NCBI GenBank assembly: GCA_025602915.1
Contig: JAHLJZ010000139.1
Span: 1-32,426 of the forward strand
Source of the DNA: Paraphysoderma sedebokerense
Lineage: Eukaryota; Blastocladiomycota; Physodermatomycetes; Physodermatales; Physodermataceae
Direction of reading: 5' to 3'
Length of the DNA: 32,426 nucleotides
In this document: positions 13,111 to 24,232 of the stretch, piece by piece
How positions within the stretch are numbered: position 1 is the first letter of the stretch
How the letters are laid out: every line of letters begins with the position of its first letter
Translations under genes and position numbers: made by a program
Notes under the pieces: model-generated
Database searches by the model: none
The model's input: the letters and a program-made list of their open reading frames with translations, nothing else
What the model was told of the DNA's origin: nothing

Positions 13111-13636
13111 AGGTCGAAGTTGTCTGGTTAATTTGGGTCAGATTAATTATGAGTCGAAATTGAGAAAGTTGAGTCAAAGCTGTGTCTATATATGGACTGT
13201 GGAAATCAGTATTTTGTGTATTTTAGATTTCCTTTACTTTTAGTACAAAGTATATACAATAACATATATATACCACAAGATGACCCATATTACTTCAGGT
13301 GAATTAAATCCATTCTACCAAAGCAATACTCCCTTACACACCCTGAAAAAGTTGTTTGCTTATTAAGCCCATAAGAATGTCTCGTTTGGGCTGCTATTTT
13401 ATAGGAAGTGTTATTAGGCTAGTTAACGAATAACGACCTTGCGAACGACGGAAATGCCTAGTTTCTGGCAGACATGTGAAGAATATTGGATTGCCGGCTC
13501 CTGTACTTCTTCAACAATGTTTCCTGCGATCGAAACAAAAAAGATGTACTTTAAAAAATGTATTGCAATTGGCTTTTTAGAATAGCAACAAAAATGCACA
13601 AAATAAAAATGCACTCAATCGCAGAAAAAGGCAAAA
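13111..13636. other. Intergenic, 3' flank of gene B
   Basis: AT-rich sequence follows the gene B stop, including a short TA-rich run near 13250-13275. Apart from the small minus-strand frame at 13423-13523, listed separately, I see nothing here. Downstream of the tRNA, the minus strand carries a run of four T (13633-13636), a usual RNA polymerase III stop. Confidence 0.5.
13423..13523 (-). other. Possible orphan 3' exon or gene fragment
   Basis: A short minus-strand frame starts right after a clean 3' splice site (polypyrimidine run, then CAG) and ends in TAA after 33 codons. Its end reads YSSHVCQKLGISVVRKVVI. This loosely recalls the N-terminal part of MoCF/CinA-type domains (as in FAD synthase N-terminal halves), where an x-N-x-x-L-C-x-x-L-x-x-x-G-x-x-V pattern is usual. 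No upstream partner exon is found, and a tRNA gene lies just upstream on the same strand. It could be a decayed gene end or chance. Confidence 0.2.
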
Positions 13637-13733
13637 GGGCCCGACCGGGGATTGAACCCGGGACCTCTCCCAAGCTGGATGACTCATGCGAGAACTTCCC
13701 TAAGGGAAAATCATACCACTAGACCATCGGGCC
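13637..13733 (-). tRNA. tRNA-Pro(AGG) with a 25-base intron
   Basis: The minus strand folds as a full cloverleaf. The acceptor GGCCCGA pairs with TCGGGCC. The D arm is GTC-TAGTGGTAT-GAT, the anticodon stem TTCCC pairs with GGGAG, and the T arm is CCGGG-TTCAATC-CCCGG. The anticodon AGG is at 13701-13699. A 25-base intron (13697-13673) sits after position 37, the canonical place for nuclear tRNA introns. The mature length without it is 72. The TTCAATC loop and TAGTGGTA D loop give the A and B boxes. A TTTT terminator follows at 13636-13633. Confidence 0.97.
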
Positions 13734-14036
13734 GCTTGGGAGCGGGAAAACTTATTTGCAATAATAATATATTCATTCGAATACAATATTGAATTGGTAT
13801 CACCTCCGTCCAATCCGAGCGTTGATTGTCACCAACAACAGCAGCGATAACGGATTCCGGGACATTCAAATTAAATGGTCAATCTCAAATAAAGAGTCGA
13901 CTCGAGGTCGATACCTTAAATTATTTGCTGAAAATCACAAGATCATTACAACACAAAACGTACAAAACAAATAACTTAATAAAGCCAAATTCACTTCCTG
14001 CCGACGTCCAATAACAGCAGTATACACTTGATAATA
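13734..14036. other. Intergenic between tRNA-Pro and receptor 3' end
   Basis: These 303 bases contain the 5' flank of the tRNA and the 3' untranslated region of the class C receptor. Short open frames on both strands have no homology I recognise and no splice partners. Nothing else is supported. Confidence 0.5.
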
Positions 14037-17000
14037 TTACAATTGTCCTTTCATAATTGCCTCAATGTCAATCTCAGGCGACAAACTTTGGAATTGTAGC
14101 TTTTTACCATCAGGAAGGGTCACTGAGACCATGCTTAATTTTTGTCCATTTTCAAGCGGCGCGGGCGGAAGTTTCGTGAATGTGACTTTTCGGATATCGA
14201 AACTGAAAATAGTCTGTAATTGAAAGTATATAGTCAGTAACAATTGTGTTGGCGAGCAGTCAAAAAAGTGTGAAGAAATTTGTATATCAAACGTAGAATA
14301 CACGGATGAGTTACCTTGGATTCCTTGGATGTCACGAAACAGGAATTGAAGTGATGGAGGTGCATGACTTCAACCTCTTCCCATCGCGAGAGTCCGATGA
14401 GTTTGCTTTCCTGTACAAGAGCATGAAAAGTCGAAACCTATTCAATCGTAAATGTGCGTTATGCGTTAAACCGGGTGAACTTAACTTATGTAAAATATGG
14501 CGAAAATGAAAAAAGATTTACCTTGGTGTCGGAGATTGATCTTGTAGTTTTTTGAGCGGTGGAGTTAAATGATGCAGTATCAAGTACATCGAATTTGGCA
14601 AGTCCCACTTTTTCATAAAAAGAAAGAATCAATGAGTTTCGATGATATAAGCAACAAAATAGAAATAGAGGCGGACGTACAATTTGGCATTAAGAATGAA
14701 TGGCTGGGTTGGGAACCGGGTTTTTCACCGGTTTTCTTACTATCATTAACCACAAACCAAAGTCGGCTCCAGAACAAAATAATAACTATCGCCATTGCAC
14801 CAATAAATATCAGTACCGATACCAGGATAGCCTTAACCTCGAGTGTTAAATTGACCAAATATACTATAGGCAGAACCGCGCAACAGCTAATTGTGATGAT
14901 ATAAACTGTGGATCCGATAGTAAGACTTTCATTGTAAAGCTTTACGACGACCCGGCGAATTAAAATGGACAAATAAATTGAATACATGACTAGAAGGCCG
15001 TTGTAAAGATAGAAAACTATCGAGAATGCGCGCGAGTTCGTTGAATCGCATATCATGTAGCGGTCCCCGTCTTCGCTTGGTTGGAATTCAGTCGGTCTTG
15101 GTGGGTCGATGACAGTCCATAAAAATGCTATAAGCTGAAAGCCACAAGTTGTATTTAGCTATCAGGATTCTTTATGTTACGGGAAAAAAACGGAAAGGAT
15201 AGTTTACCACTTCAAACGCAGTAATCGCAGTAGTCAGAATAACTGTTGTACGGTTGAACTTTTGGGCTTCCATTTGATGAACATTGTTGAAAATGCTGTA
15301 GACTCGGACAGTTTTTCCAACAAGACTTCCCCAGCACATTCCGAATCCAACTGGCAGTAGCCAAATCTAAAAACGAAATCAACATATTTGTTAAATGCCG
15401 GGTCTAATACACCAATAGCTACGCTGTATGAATGAACTTACGATGACTGTGCAGGAATTTTGTGTTGGTTGCCCATAGAAAAAGAACATCGAGGTCGCAG
15501 CAAACAAAACCCCCGCCAACATTAACATGCAGAATGGAATGCTGAGTGCTTTAATTGGTTTCTTGTTTCTATGAATGAACAGCATAACAGTTGTCGCTAC
15601 GACAGCAATATATATGAGACTGGCCAACGCTTGGATAACCTTCGCAGTTGGGTCAGCCTCTTTAATGTATGCCGGCGCACCAAGCTAAATAAGCGTTCAA
15701 GAGAATATTATTTTTACGTCTTAACGGTCGATTGAACAACGAAAAAGGACGAATTACTCTTCGCGAGACTTGAATATTGAATTCTCCACTGGATACTTCT
15801 TTATTACTCATGTATACTTTGATGGCGTATAATCCTGGTTCTGAAAATCTGTATTTAATCTTCACGGTCTCATTTTGTGCTTCCAATTCGTAGAAATTGT
15901 TGAGTGTTCTTTGAGTTTTCAATTGGGTCGCGGAGACACGAATATCTGAAATATTTGCTTGGACTGGCTCTTGAAACCTGTTTCGCACATTCAAAATGAC
16001 AAAACTCTCTTCATTTACAATAGCGGATGTACGATTAGTCACATGTGAGTAGTCAGGAGTTGGCTCTGAGCCATCTGTCGGCATCGTTCTGCTTAAATCT
16101 GTAGAATTGAATGTATTAGAGAACAATCATAATATGGATTAGTGCCAAAAAAGATTTCATACCGCCGTATATCAAATTCTTATCCATATTCTTGTTTACG
16201 GCTGACCATTGAACCATATATAACTCCCGAGCGGTCGCATTCTTGACATTCATCAATTCATAAAGCGAAATAAAATCTTGTGATACTGAGTCAAAGCTCG
16301 TCAATCCTCTTGTCAAATTCACTGATATGTTTCGAAATGATTCGCGCAGTTCCCAACCGTTAAGAGGATTTCTTCCTGCTTGCACTAAAGATAAAGCGGT
16401 TTCTGCGAAAAGGTACACAGAGTCATACATTTCCGAGATTCCGAGGTCTAATTGTTGGAAAGATTTGTTGCGGAGAGCCATGAATTTGTAGATCATGATT
16501 TCCTGGAGGGTACTATCGACCTATTAAGCGAAAAAAATTTAGTGTGCCTTAAAACTGAAAGCAACGGTAAGTAGATTTAACAAACATGCATATAAGGATC
16601 CAAATAAAACGCCCCAGGCCAGAGATCATTATAGGGATAATAGCCGAACGTATTGAGGATCCACATATAGTTAGACCCAACCATATTTTGTTTGACAGCT
16701 TCCATCAATACGACATCAGCCACATCGCTCCCGGCTATGTAAATAATCATTGACACTTTCGATTCTCGGAGTTTTACGAACGTTTGGTTCAAATCCATTC
16801 GGGGACCGACAGTCAGTATTGAACGAATGACTATTCCTTCAGGATCAGTTATAGATCTGAATTTTCGAAGAGAGTAGTATCCCTTTTCATCTTCATCAAC
16901 GAATAATGCGACATTCTTAAATCCACTCGAGATGACGAATTTGGCAAGATCTGACAATTGTAATGCGAGCGTTAGTGTTAGGTCACGGAATCCACAAGAA

Positions 17001-17548
17001 CAAACATCATACATTCAGCTTCAGATATAAAACTGCCAGACAACCGAAATACGAATGGCATGAAAGTTTTGTCTGCGAGAAGGGCGGAAGCAGCATCTGT
17101 GGAATTTTGCAGGAGGAGAACGCGATGTGAGTTTTTCAAAATTATAAGGGTAATCGAAAACTGCGAGCAACAAACATGGAGCTATCATCGGCTTTTGCAA
17201 CATTGAAGCCAAAACACCGGAGGAAGTGACTGAACTGGAATACATTGGACCGATATAGCCAACTAGGCTGCTGACATTTCCATGAAGTTCGGTGACACCT
17301 TGAAGAGCCAAAGTAGCGTTTCCCCAAGTTCCCTCGTCTCTGGATACCCTTGATAAAGTGAAGCTCGTATTGTAACGGGTATTGTTATTAATCTCCTCCA
17401 ACGCCATATCAAAAACTATGGGGAGATCTTCATTTCCGGGTTCAGTGAGGGGTAATACTAATCCAATCGCATATTGTTGCTGCGCATATGCGATGGAGAT
17501 ACAAGCAAGGAATAGGAGGATGAATGACCATCCCCAGCGCAGAGACAT
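14037..17548 (-). CDS. GABA-B-like class C G-protein-coupled receptor
   Basis: Eleven exons sum to 911 residues: 17548-17176, 17096-17013, 16950-16586, 16520-16163, 16098-15758, 15684-15442, 15366-15208, 15134-14681, 14607-14522, 14410-14315, 14213-14037. A signal peptide (about 1-22) precedes a Venus-flytrap ligand-binding domain to about residue 400 (IGLVLPLTEPGNEDLP; MIAPYAAS). Residues about 405-505 form a beta-rich linker ending in PGLYAIKVYMSN, which resembles a filamin/Ig fold rather than the cysteine-rich domain of metabotropic glutamate receptors. Seven membrane helices follow (about 525-780). The TM3 Cys (QNSCTVI) and extracellular-loop Cys (RYMICDS) that form the class C disulphide are present. 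The tail of about 130 residues is Ser/Thr-rich. The protein should sense a small extracellular molecule and signal through G proteins. Ligand and partner are unknown. It is transcribed away from the first proton channel gene. Confidence 0.95.
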
Positions 17549-18660
17549 TTTTTGCGCTGCTGTATTTCAGGGGTGCTATGAAATATGCGGATGTGAAGTT
17601 GGAGTGAATAGATGAGCGATGGTTCAGGGTTAAAATTCTAAGATGGAGGAGAACTGAGATGGAAAAAACAATTCACCGAAAATATCCGTATAGCTGCTTT
17701 GATGACCAACGGACAGTAATATCGTATATAGTGACTAGATGATATAATATTGTGCATGGAGAAAGATTTATGAGACAGTTATCGTGGAGCAGAAGGATGC
17801 GCGACTGAGTTTCGCGATCCGCATACAATCCGATTCGCGTTCTAGACGTCAAGGCAGATAAGAGTCGAGATGAGAGACATTTATTGAAGAAGGTTTGTCA
17901 TGATGAGGATTCAGTTAGATTCAAAGTATTGCAGAACGATCTCGATGCCTCTGGACTACATGCGAGAAGATACTTCTGAATTGCGATGTCCCACGATACT
18001 CCCGCGATTCCATCCTCTCCCAAAACTAGCCTCAACAGTATTATTATAGTAGATTCAAATGAATACAATGATAAGGTCACGAGATGACCCAATTCAACAA
18101 CTTTTGTCTTGAGTCATATTATACGGATGAATGTAGAAGTAAACCAAACTCTTATATCACATTTACATAATTGTGATACGGCAGGACACTCTGAATTGAT
18201 ATGGCACTTGTGGGAATTTTACACAGGGTTATGAGCTGAGTCAAGACTCAAGACGCAAGAGCAATCAAAGTGAATCTGCGAGTACTTTGAAATATGTGAT
18301 TTCGCCCATGTTGGGTAAACTGTAATGTGTTTATGTTATCTTCATTTGCATACATACTACATATATGTTATATGCCTGTGTTCTAATGTGGCAGCATTTC
18401 TAAATTTCTGTTTGTGAAAGCTCACAGTGAAGAAACCGAGAACAATGACACACAGATGTATTTTCACTTATAATCTGTCATGAAAGATGGATAGCTGAAA
18501 ATCTATGTACCTTTTATTATAGACTGTTGTTGTTCAGCTTTTTCGTATTGAATTTGAACGTGGAGGATGACGTCATTGTTGTTACTATCATTCGGCACAA
18601 AAATTAAATTCGTTCCTTAAGCAGCGAAAAATTCAAGTATTGCCACTTAATGAATTGACT
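17549..18660. promoter_or_regulatory. Divergent promoter region between receptor and first Hv1 gene
   Basis: This 1.1 kb gap separates start codons of divergent genes, so it holds both promoters and 5' leaders. A 64-codon minus-strand frame (17898-18092) has no recognisable domain or splice partner. I see no tRNA, repeat or mobile element here. Confidence 0.5.
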
Positions 18661-19730
18661 ATGGATCAACACAAAATAACCATACCGCAGGAGACACATT
18701 CACACACCGTAGCAGATAAATTGACTGCTGCCGTTCCGGGGTCAACTAGCTCCACGAATGGCAACGACTCGGCATCTGAGGATTGCTGTCCCGAAACATC
18801 AGAATCGTACAAAAAATTTTCCACTAATCCATCATATCCGACGGTAAATCACAGACTACATCAGAAGCTATGTCATTTCGTGAACAAATATTTAGAGTCT
18901 CCTACTGCGCATTGGGTGGTTATTGTCCTCGTTGTCTTAGACATGATTTTTGTATTCATAGAAATTAGCTTGACTCTATTCTTCCCCGGAATGGAACATC
19001 ATGGTACAAAAAGCGAAGTAGATACTTCGGATAGTTTTCTGGTCCAAAGATTCGGATTGTTGCCAGAGACACTTGTAAGAGCAATGGCCGAGACATGTTT
19101 CCCTGCAGCGCCGGAAGGAGTTGTCCTCGTAAGTATATGTGTCAATGATTGATTCAGAATGTCAATTTATAGCTGATAAATCTTTTAATTGCAATAGGCG
19201 GCGGAAATCCTGGGTTGGTTGAGTTTTGTTAGTGTCCGTACTTTACAATTTCAAAGGATCGATCGGACTGATTCTTTGTTGCCGCAATTTGTGTAGGGCA
19301 TCGTTTGCATTTTCGTTATCGAAATCACCCTCCGAATACTGGCACAGTTACACCATTTTTTTCGAAAATGGTGGAATATCATTGATGCAATCATCGTTTA
19401 CCTCTCATTCATTCTAGAATTGGTATTTCGTGGGATCGCAAGAGAGGTCGCTAGTCTTGCCGTGATATTGCGATTATGGCGCATTATTCGCTTGGTAAGT
19501 TAATTATGCTACGGCTTGTGAATTTAATTTTTCAAGTGACTAGTTTTGTGCATGCTAATCGTCTAAACTTTAAAAAGGTTCACGCTGCTTCGGAATCGAT
19601 TGAGATGGAGCATCAATCGAAAGCAAAAAAATTGAAAATCAAGTTGAAAGAGTTGGAAGATCAATTGCGGGTATCTCAAGAAAAGCTGGCTAAGATTGAA
19701 GAGTCGGTTGGAAATCCGAAGGAGGAGTGA
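18661..19730 (+). CDS. HVCN1: Voltage-gated proton channel Hv1, copy 1
   Basis: Four exons (18661-19128, 19198-19227, 19297-19494, 19578-19730), all introns in phase 0, give 282 residues. The protein is a lone voltage-sensor domain without a separate pore. S1 carries Asp94, matching the proton-selective Asp112 of human Hv1, and Glu101. S2 carries Glu175 and Arg179. S3 carries Asp196 and Glu207. S4 reads LRLWRIIRL, the RxWRxxR signature with three gating arginines. The position after them, Asn214 in human, is His234 here. The last about 45 residues form a charged heptad coiled coil, as in dimeric Hv1. The family passes protons out of the cell when the membrane depolarises and the pH gradient is outward. 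I start at ATG 18661; the frame upstream has only non-ATG codons. The next gene downstream is its tandem copy. Confidence 0.96.
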
Positions 19731-20126
19731 TTTGAATTGAGCCGATATTAAACAGATTGGTCCTGTGGACCAGGTCAATTAGAGCGTCATAGCTGATATT
19801 ATATTCAATTCGGATTTGTATATATTGCCCATCCCAGACATCTTTGAATAGTGCTTTAATGAATTCTGAGAGCAAGAAACCATTGCTTTTCTCGAGACTG
19901 CTTCATAGACGCTCGAAATCGAGATTCAAATGTTCTAGAGAATGAGTTGTCGAAATTCCAGAATTTTGTCTCGCCTTCTTTCTGACTCGAGAAGACAAAC
20001 TTTTGTCATTTGGAGTCATGATATGTTTTTTTTCTGTTTATTAGCAGTCGCTGTTTGACATTCATCCAGTGGTGAGAATTATCTGCCAGGAAAGAGGTTA
20101 ATTGTGAATATCTTTTGGATAAAGAA
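19731..20126. other. Spacer between tandem Hv1 genes
   Basis: The 396 bases hold the 3' end of Hv1 copy 1 and the promoter of copy 2. Open frames on the minus strand overlap the Hv1 coiled-coil exon and are shadows of it. Nothing else is seen. Confidence 0.5.
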
Positions 20127-21419
20127 ATGTCGCTGTCCTCCCCTCCAGATTCAAATGATTTCAAAATGGCTTCTCCACCGGCCCCGAAAATTCAGGATTC
20201 TCATAATATGCAATCCGGAGATATATCCTTGTCGATACCTCAAGGACCGCAGTCTTTCTTCTCTCCTCGCAAAGCTCGTTTTCCAACCAATACACAGAAA
20301 TGGCACCAATCGCTTTGCAAATTCGTGGAAAAGCATTTGGAATCTCGACGGGGACACTTGATTGTTATTTATATGGTGGCGCTAGATATACTCATCATAT
20401 TTATAGAGATAGGATTAACTTTACTCTACCCTAATATTGAACACGGTACAACAACACATTCCCCGTCCAGTATACTTTCGAGTCTACCATTACGAAGTCC
20501 GTCAAAGCTAGTCCAAATTGAAGTGAAAACGGAGGAAAATCCGGTTTCAGCGTTCGCAGAAAGTTTTTCAACCGGCGATATCGACCCGACGGTTATTGCA
20601 AATATGAGAAGTGGCCAATCTTCACTGTCTTCTCCGGCAGCCAAATTAGATTGTCAAGCTGAAGTGGCACCAGAAGCAGCTATCTTGGTATGTCGAATAA
20701 TGTTAGGCCTAATATCACTGATACTGTAAGATTAGTGGAATCTAACCGTTCGTTCTCTGTTTTGTATGTGAATTTCTGTTCCTGCGCAGGCTGTTGAGAT
20801 TTTCGGCTGGCTGAGTTTCGTAAGTTATGATTTTCAAACCTATTCAGTAGAAGTTTCGTAATCATCCTTCAAAAACTCTCGAAGATCTCTTATTTTAATA
20901 TCCCTGCGTTTGTTTCTACTTGTTTTTTACGCTAAGGCAATCATTTGTCTCTTCACCATCGAAGTAACTCTGCGAGCCGTTACTCAACTTCAATATTTCT
21001 TTAATAAGAAATGGAACATATTTGACTTGATTGTAGTCTACAGCTCTTTTATCATGGAATTGATCTTTCGAGGAGTGGCGAGAGAAATTATCAGTTTAGC
21101 GGTGGTTCTGCGGCTATGGAGAGTCGTAAGATTGGTGAGTTTACCTGTTCAACTGTACTATTCTGAAGATAAGTGTTTGACAATCTTGTATTGCTGTTCT
21201 CTTCTCTCTGTACAACTACATCCAACACATTATCTCTCTGGACGAATTTGGTATCGTCCATAGATGCACGCTGTGTCCGAATCCGTCACGCTGGAGCGAG
21301 GTAAAAAGTTTGAAGAAATGAAATCGCGTATTTGGACTCTCGAGATGGAAGTCGATACGAGTCGAAAGCGGATTCAAGAGTTAGAAAGACAGTTGAACGG
21401 AACAGTAGATGAATCGTGA
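20127..21419 (+). CDS. HVCN1: Voltage-gated proton channel Hv1, copy 2
   Basis: Four exons (20127-20687, 20790-20819, 20937-21134, 21264-21419) give 314 residues. Exons 2 and 3 are exactly 30 and 198 bases, as in copy 1, and all introns are phase 0, so the two genes arose by tandem duplication. S1 has Asp87 (selectivity position) and Glu94, S2 has Glu206 and Arg210, S3 has Asp227 and Glu238, and S4 reads LRLWRVVRL with three arginines followed by Met-His (His265 at the human Asn214 position). The C-terminus is a coiled coil (IQELERQL). The main difference from copy 1 is a longer S1-S2 loop, roughly 70 residues, rich in Ser, Pro and acidic residues. The Met is at 20127; the in-frame codon 12 bases before it is TTG. 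The copies may have split in pH sensitivity or stage of expression (inference). Confidence 0.96.
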
Positions 21420-21807
21420 TAGTTCATTTGTTGAAATTCCTTTGAATCATGTATAGTCGTTACCACTGAAGAAGATATCGATATCTTCAATCGCATGGTA
21501 AAAACAAGGGTAGAAATGTAACCTGGTAGGTTCGCGAGATGTATATTGTATTAGAGTTATCAACAATACGTAATTTATTGGCTTCCAATGAACTTTCGCC
21601 GACAGCGTTGATCACCTCCTAACATATTTGCCTAATAAGTTACTCCGGTCACTCCGTCACTTAATTAGAGCCGGCGCAACTATTGCTGATTTGACAGATG
21701 CGTCGAAGGGATGTATATTGAAGTGTTTCTATTTTTAAGGTTCAACGACTATAGAATTTTACAGAACGTCCGGAAATACTAGAAATTCTCTTTCTCCGTC
21801 ACATTTT
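21420..21807. other. Convergent 3' spacer (Hv1 copy 2 / arginyl-tRNA synthetase)
   Basis: Two genes end towards each other across 388 bases. A short palindromic run, GATATCGATATC, lies at 21475-21486. No gene, RNA or repeat is supported. Confidence 0.5.
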
Positions 21808-24232
21808 TCACATTCTATCTAGCGGCTTTAATCCGATTAACTTAAGCCCACTACTTAACACATTTTTCACGCACCAGTACAACAATACGCGGACTTTTTT
21901 CACTTCTTCGTCTTCTACACCTTTAACTCTGATAATTTCGTAGGCAGCGGAGACAGCATGGCACAATTTGAACAAGTATGTGACGACATTACAAGGCTCG
22001 TAGTTTGTCTTTGGGACTGAACTGATAAGATCAGGGTATTGAGAAAGAACATTTACAAGTTCTTTAGCTTCAGGAGGAAGCAGCGATAACTTGAATGAGG
22101 AGAACGGAACTGATGTATCGAATGGAGAAGAAGTATTGTCGACACCGGCGTTACGGAGAATAGAACTTAATCGGGCATGAGCGTATTGTAAATAAGGACC
22201 AGTATCACCTTCAAAACTTAACATTCGGCTCCAATTGAAGGCGTAATCTTTCACTCTTCTGGCACTCATATCTTGAACAACAATCGCAGAAATAGCAACC
22301 AAATCTGCAACTTCATCGGGGTTTTCAATTTGATTAAACTTTTCTTCATTCTTCTTCATGACGTTCATCATTTCTTCCTTGGTGTTGTTCAAGATTTCTT
22401 CCAAGAAAACGACAGTACCCTTACGAGTTGACATCCCACTGACCAAACCGAAGTTAATATGTTCCAGTTTTGACGACCACGAATAGTTTGATAATTGCAT
22501 GATCTTAAAGAGTTGTTTGAAATGCAAATCTTGTTGAGATGCAACCACATAGATCATTTTATCAAAATTGTATTCATCGAATCGAGTCTTAGCGGCACCG
22601 ATATCACGAGTGAGGTATAAACTTGTCCCGTCTTTCTTTTGAACGACACACTTTCCAAGCTTCTTGTCATATTTCGTAAGATCAATTATTTGAGCACCAT
22701 CGTCCAACGTGAGGATACCGTTATCCTTTAATATCGTAAGGGCACTTTCCATTTCGGCCGAAGGAACCTGGGATTCACCCGAGTACACGTCAAAAGAAAT
22801 GTTCAAGCGAGCATACGTTTCAATATACTTGGCGATTGAAAGTTCACGGAATCGTTTCCAAACCGAGAGAGCATGAGGTTCACCTTTACAGATTTAAGGT
22901 GAAGTGAATCAGGGACAAAAGGAAACGTGTAAGATAATGAATATGCTGAAACATGAAATCATTGGAATCTTACCATCCTCCATTTTCTTGAAGTAGGCAC
23001 GAGCTTGATCATGAATCGTCGAGTCAGCTTCAGCTTCTTTCTGTAACAACAAACAGCGAGTCGATCAGCACATTTACAATCAGCGAATTAAGAAGAATAA
23101 AAATCTGTCGTACGTTAATCTTGACGTAAATTTCATATAAATGCTTGATCGGATCTTTCAACAATTCCTCCTCAGATCCAAACTTTTCGAAGCCGACAGC
23201 CAAGAGTCCATATTGTTTACCCCAATCACCGAGATAATTCATAGCTACCACTTTCCATCCGTTCTGTATCAAAACGTTTCTAATGAAGGAACCGATAATC
23301 GTGGATCGCAAGTGACCAGCATGGAACGGCTTGGCAATATTGGGAGAAGAAAATTCAACAATGGCAGTCTTGCCTGAACCAGACGTGTTTGAACCGTAAG
23401 TTGCGGGAGAAGAAAAGATTGTAGATAAGGTGATATAACGAAGGACGGGGTGAGAAATGCGGAAATTCAAGAATGGACCGGCTGCTGATGAAGCGATAAT
23501 GTACGAGTTCGGGTTGAACTAAAAAGGCGCCAAGTCAGTTAAATGATATCTTTGCTGATTCAAACGTTTCGGCGGCAGGTGCTCGAATTTCCCCAGGATA
23601 GAGTGCGGACAAGAATAATAGAGAAACGAGTATGAAACAAACCTTCTCAGCAATCTGTTTGGCCAAATCCACTGGCTTTCCTTTTAATCTCAATCTAGGT
23701 ACGGGGACTGCCAAATCACCCATTGCAGGGTCCTTTGGTGCTTCAATAGCAGCGTAAATGAATTCTGGCGTGATGTTGGCAGCAGATTCAGGAGAGATCT
23801 CTTTAATCAAGCCGACAATATTAATTGCAAGAATATTTCGAAAGATATCAAGAGGGTTATTGGTGGGGTCTGAGCCTATTTCAACAAGTATAGTATTAGT
23901 CACAATTTAGTGAATCAGTAACGTCCTCGTAACTGTAGCAACATACCTTGAATTGAGGGCACTTTATCTGCCGGGAAAGGCTTTCCATCATTCGACAAAT
24001 TACCATCAACAATGGCTAATTTCGCAAATGATTCGAGAGTTTCGTCTAGAAGAGAAGGATGCGTCATTCTGGAGAGCGTGCTATATTTGTACGGTGTCGA
24101 GAATCGTTTGGCGTGCGTTCTTTCAGATGCGAATCGGATGGGGCGAGCAGCAATTAAGCTCTTTGCTGTAGGAATAGATAGGATATTGAAAAGAGACTTT
24201 TTAGATAATAGCTTAATACTGCCTCTTATCAT
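21808..24232 (-). CDS. RARS1: Arginyl-tRNA synthetase (likely cytosolic and mitochondrial)
   Basis: Five exons: first exon ending 23947, then 23875-23643, 23518-23114, 23040-22974, 22883-21808. The class I enzyme charges tRNA-Arg using ATP. The HIGH motif appears as HAGH in SPNIAKPFHAGHLRST, and the KMSKS equivalent is MSTRKG at residues 426-431 of the 633-residue form. The anticodon-binding C-terminus ends in the family-typical GLKPLDRM. Three in-frame Met codons exist at 24313, 24232 and 24067. The 55 residues between the last two are basic, rich in Ser, Thr and Ala and almost free of acid, like a mitochondrial presequence. Family homology begins after Met 24067. I chose 24232 as the longest sensible start; 24067 would give the cytosolic enzyme. 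Intron phases agree throughout (1, 0, 0, 1). It is transcribed away from SOF1. Confidence 0.97.

Noticed and set aside
17898-18092. 64-codon minus-strand frame upstream of the receptor
   Set aside because: No homology seen and no splice partners; length is expected by chance.
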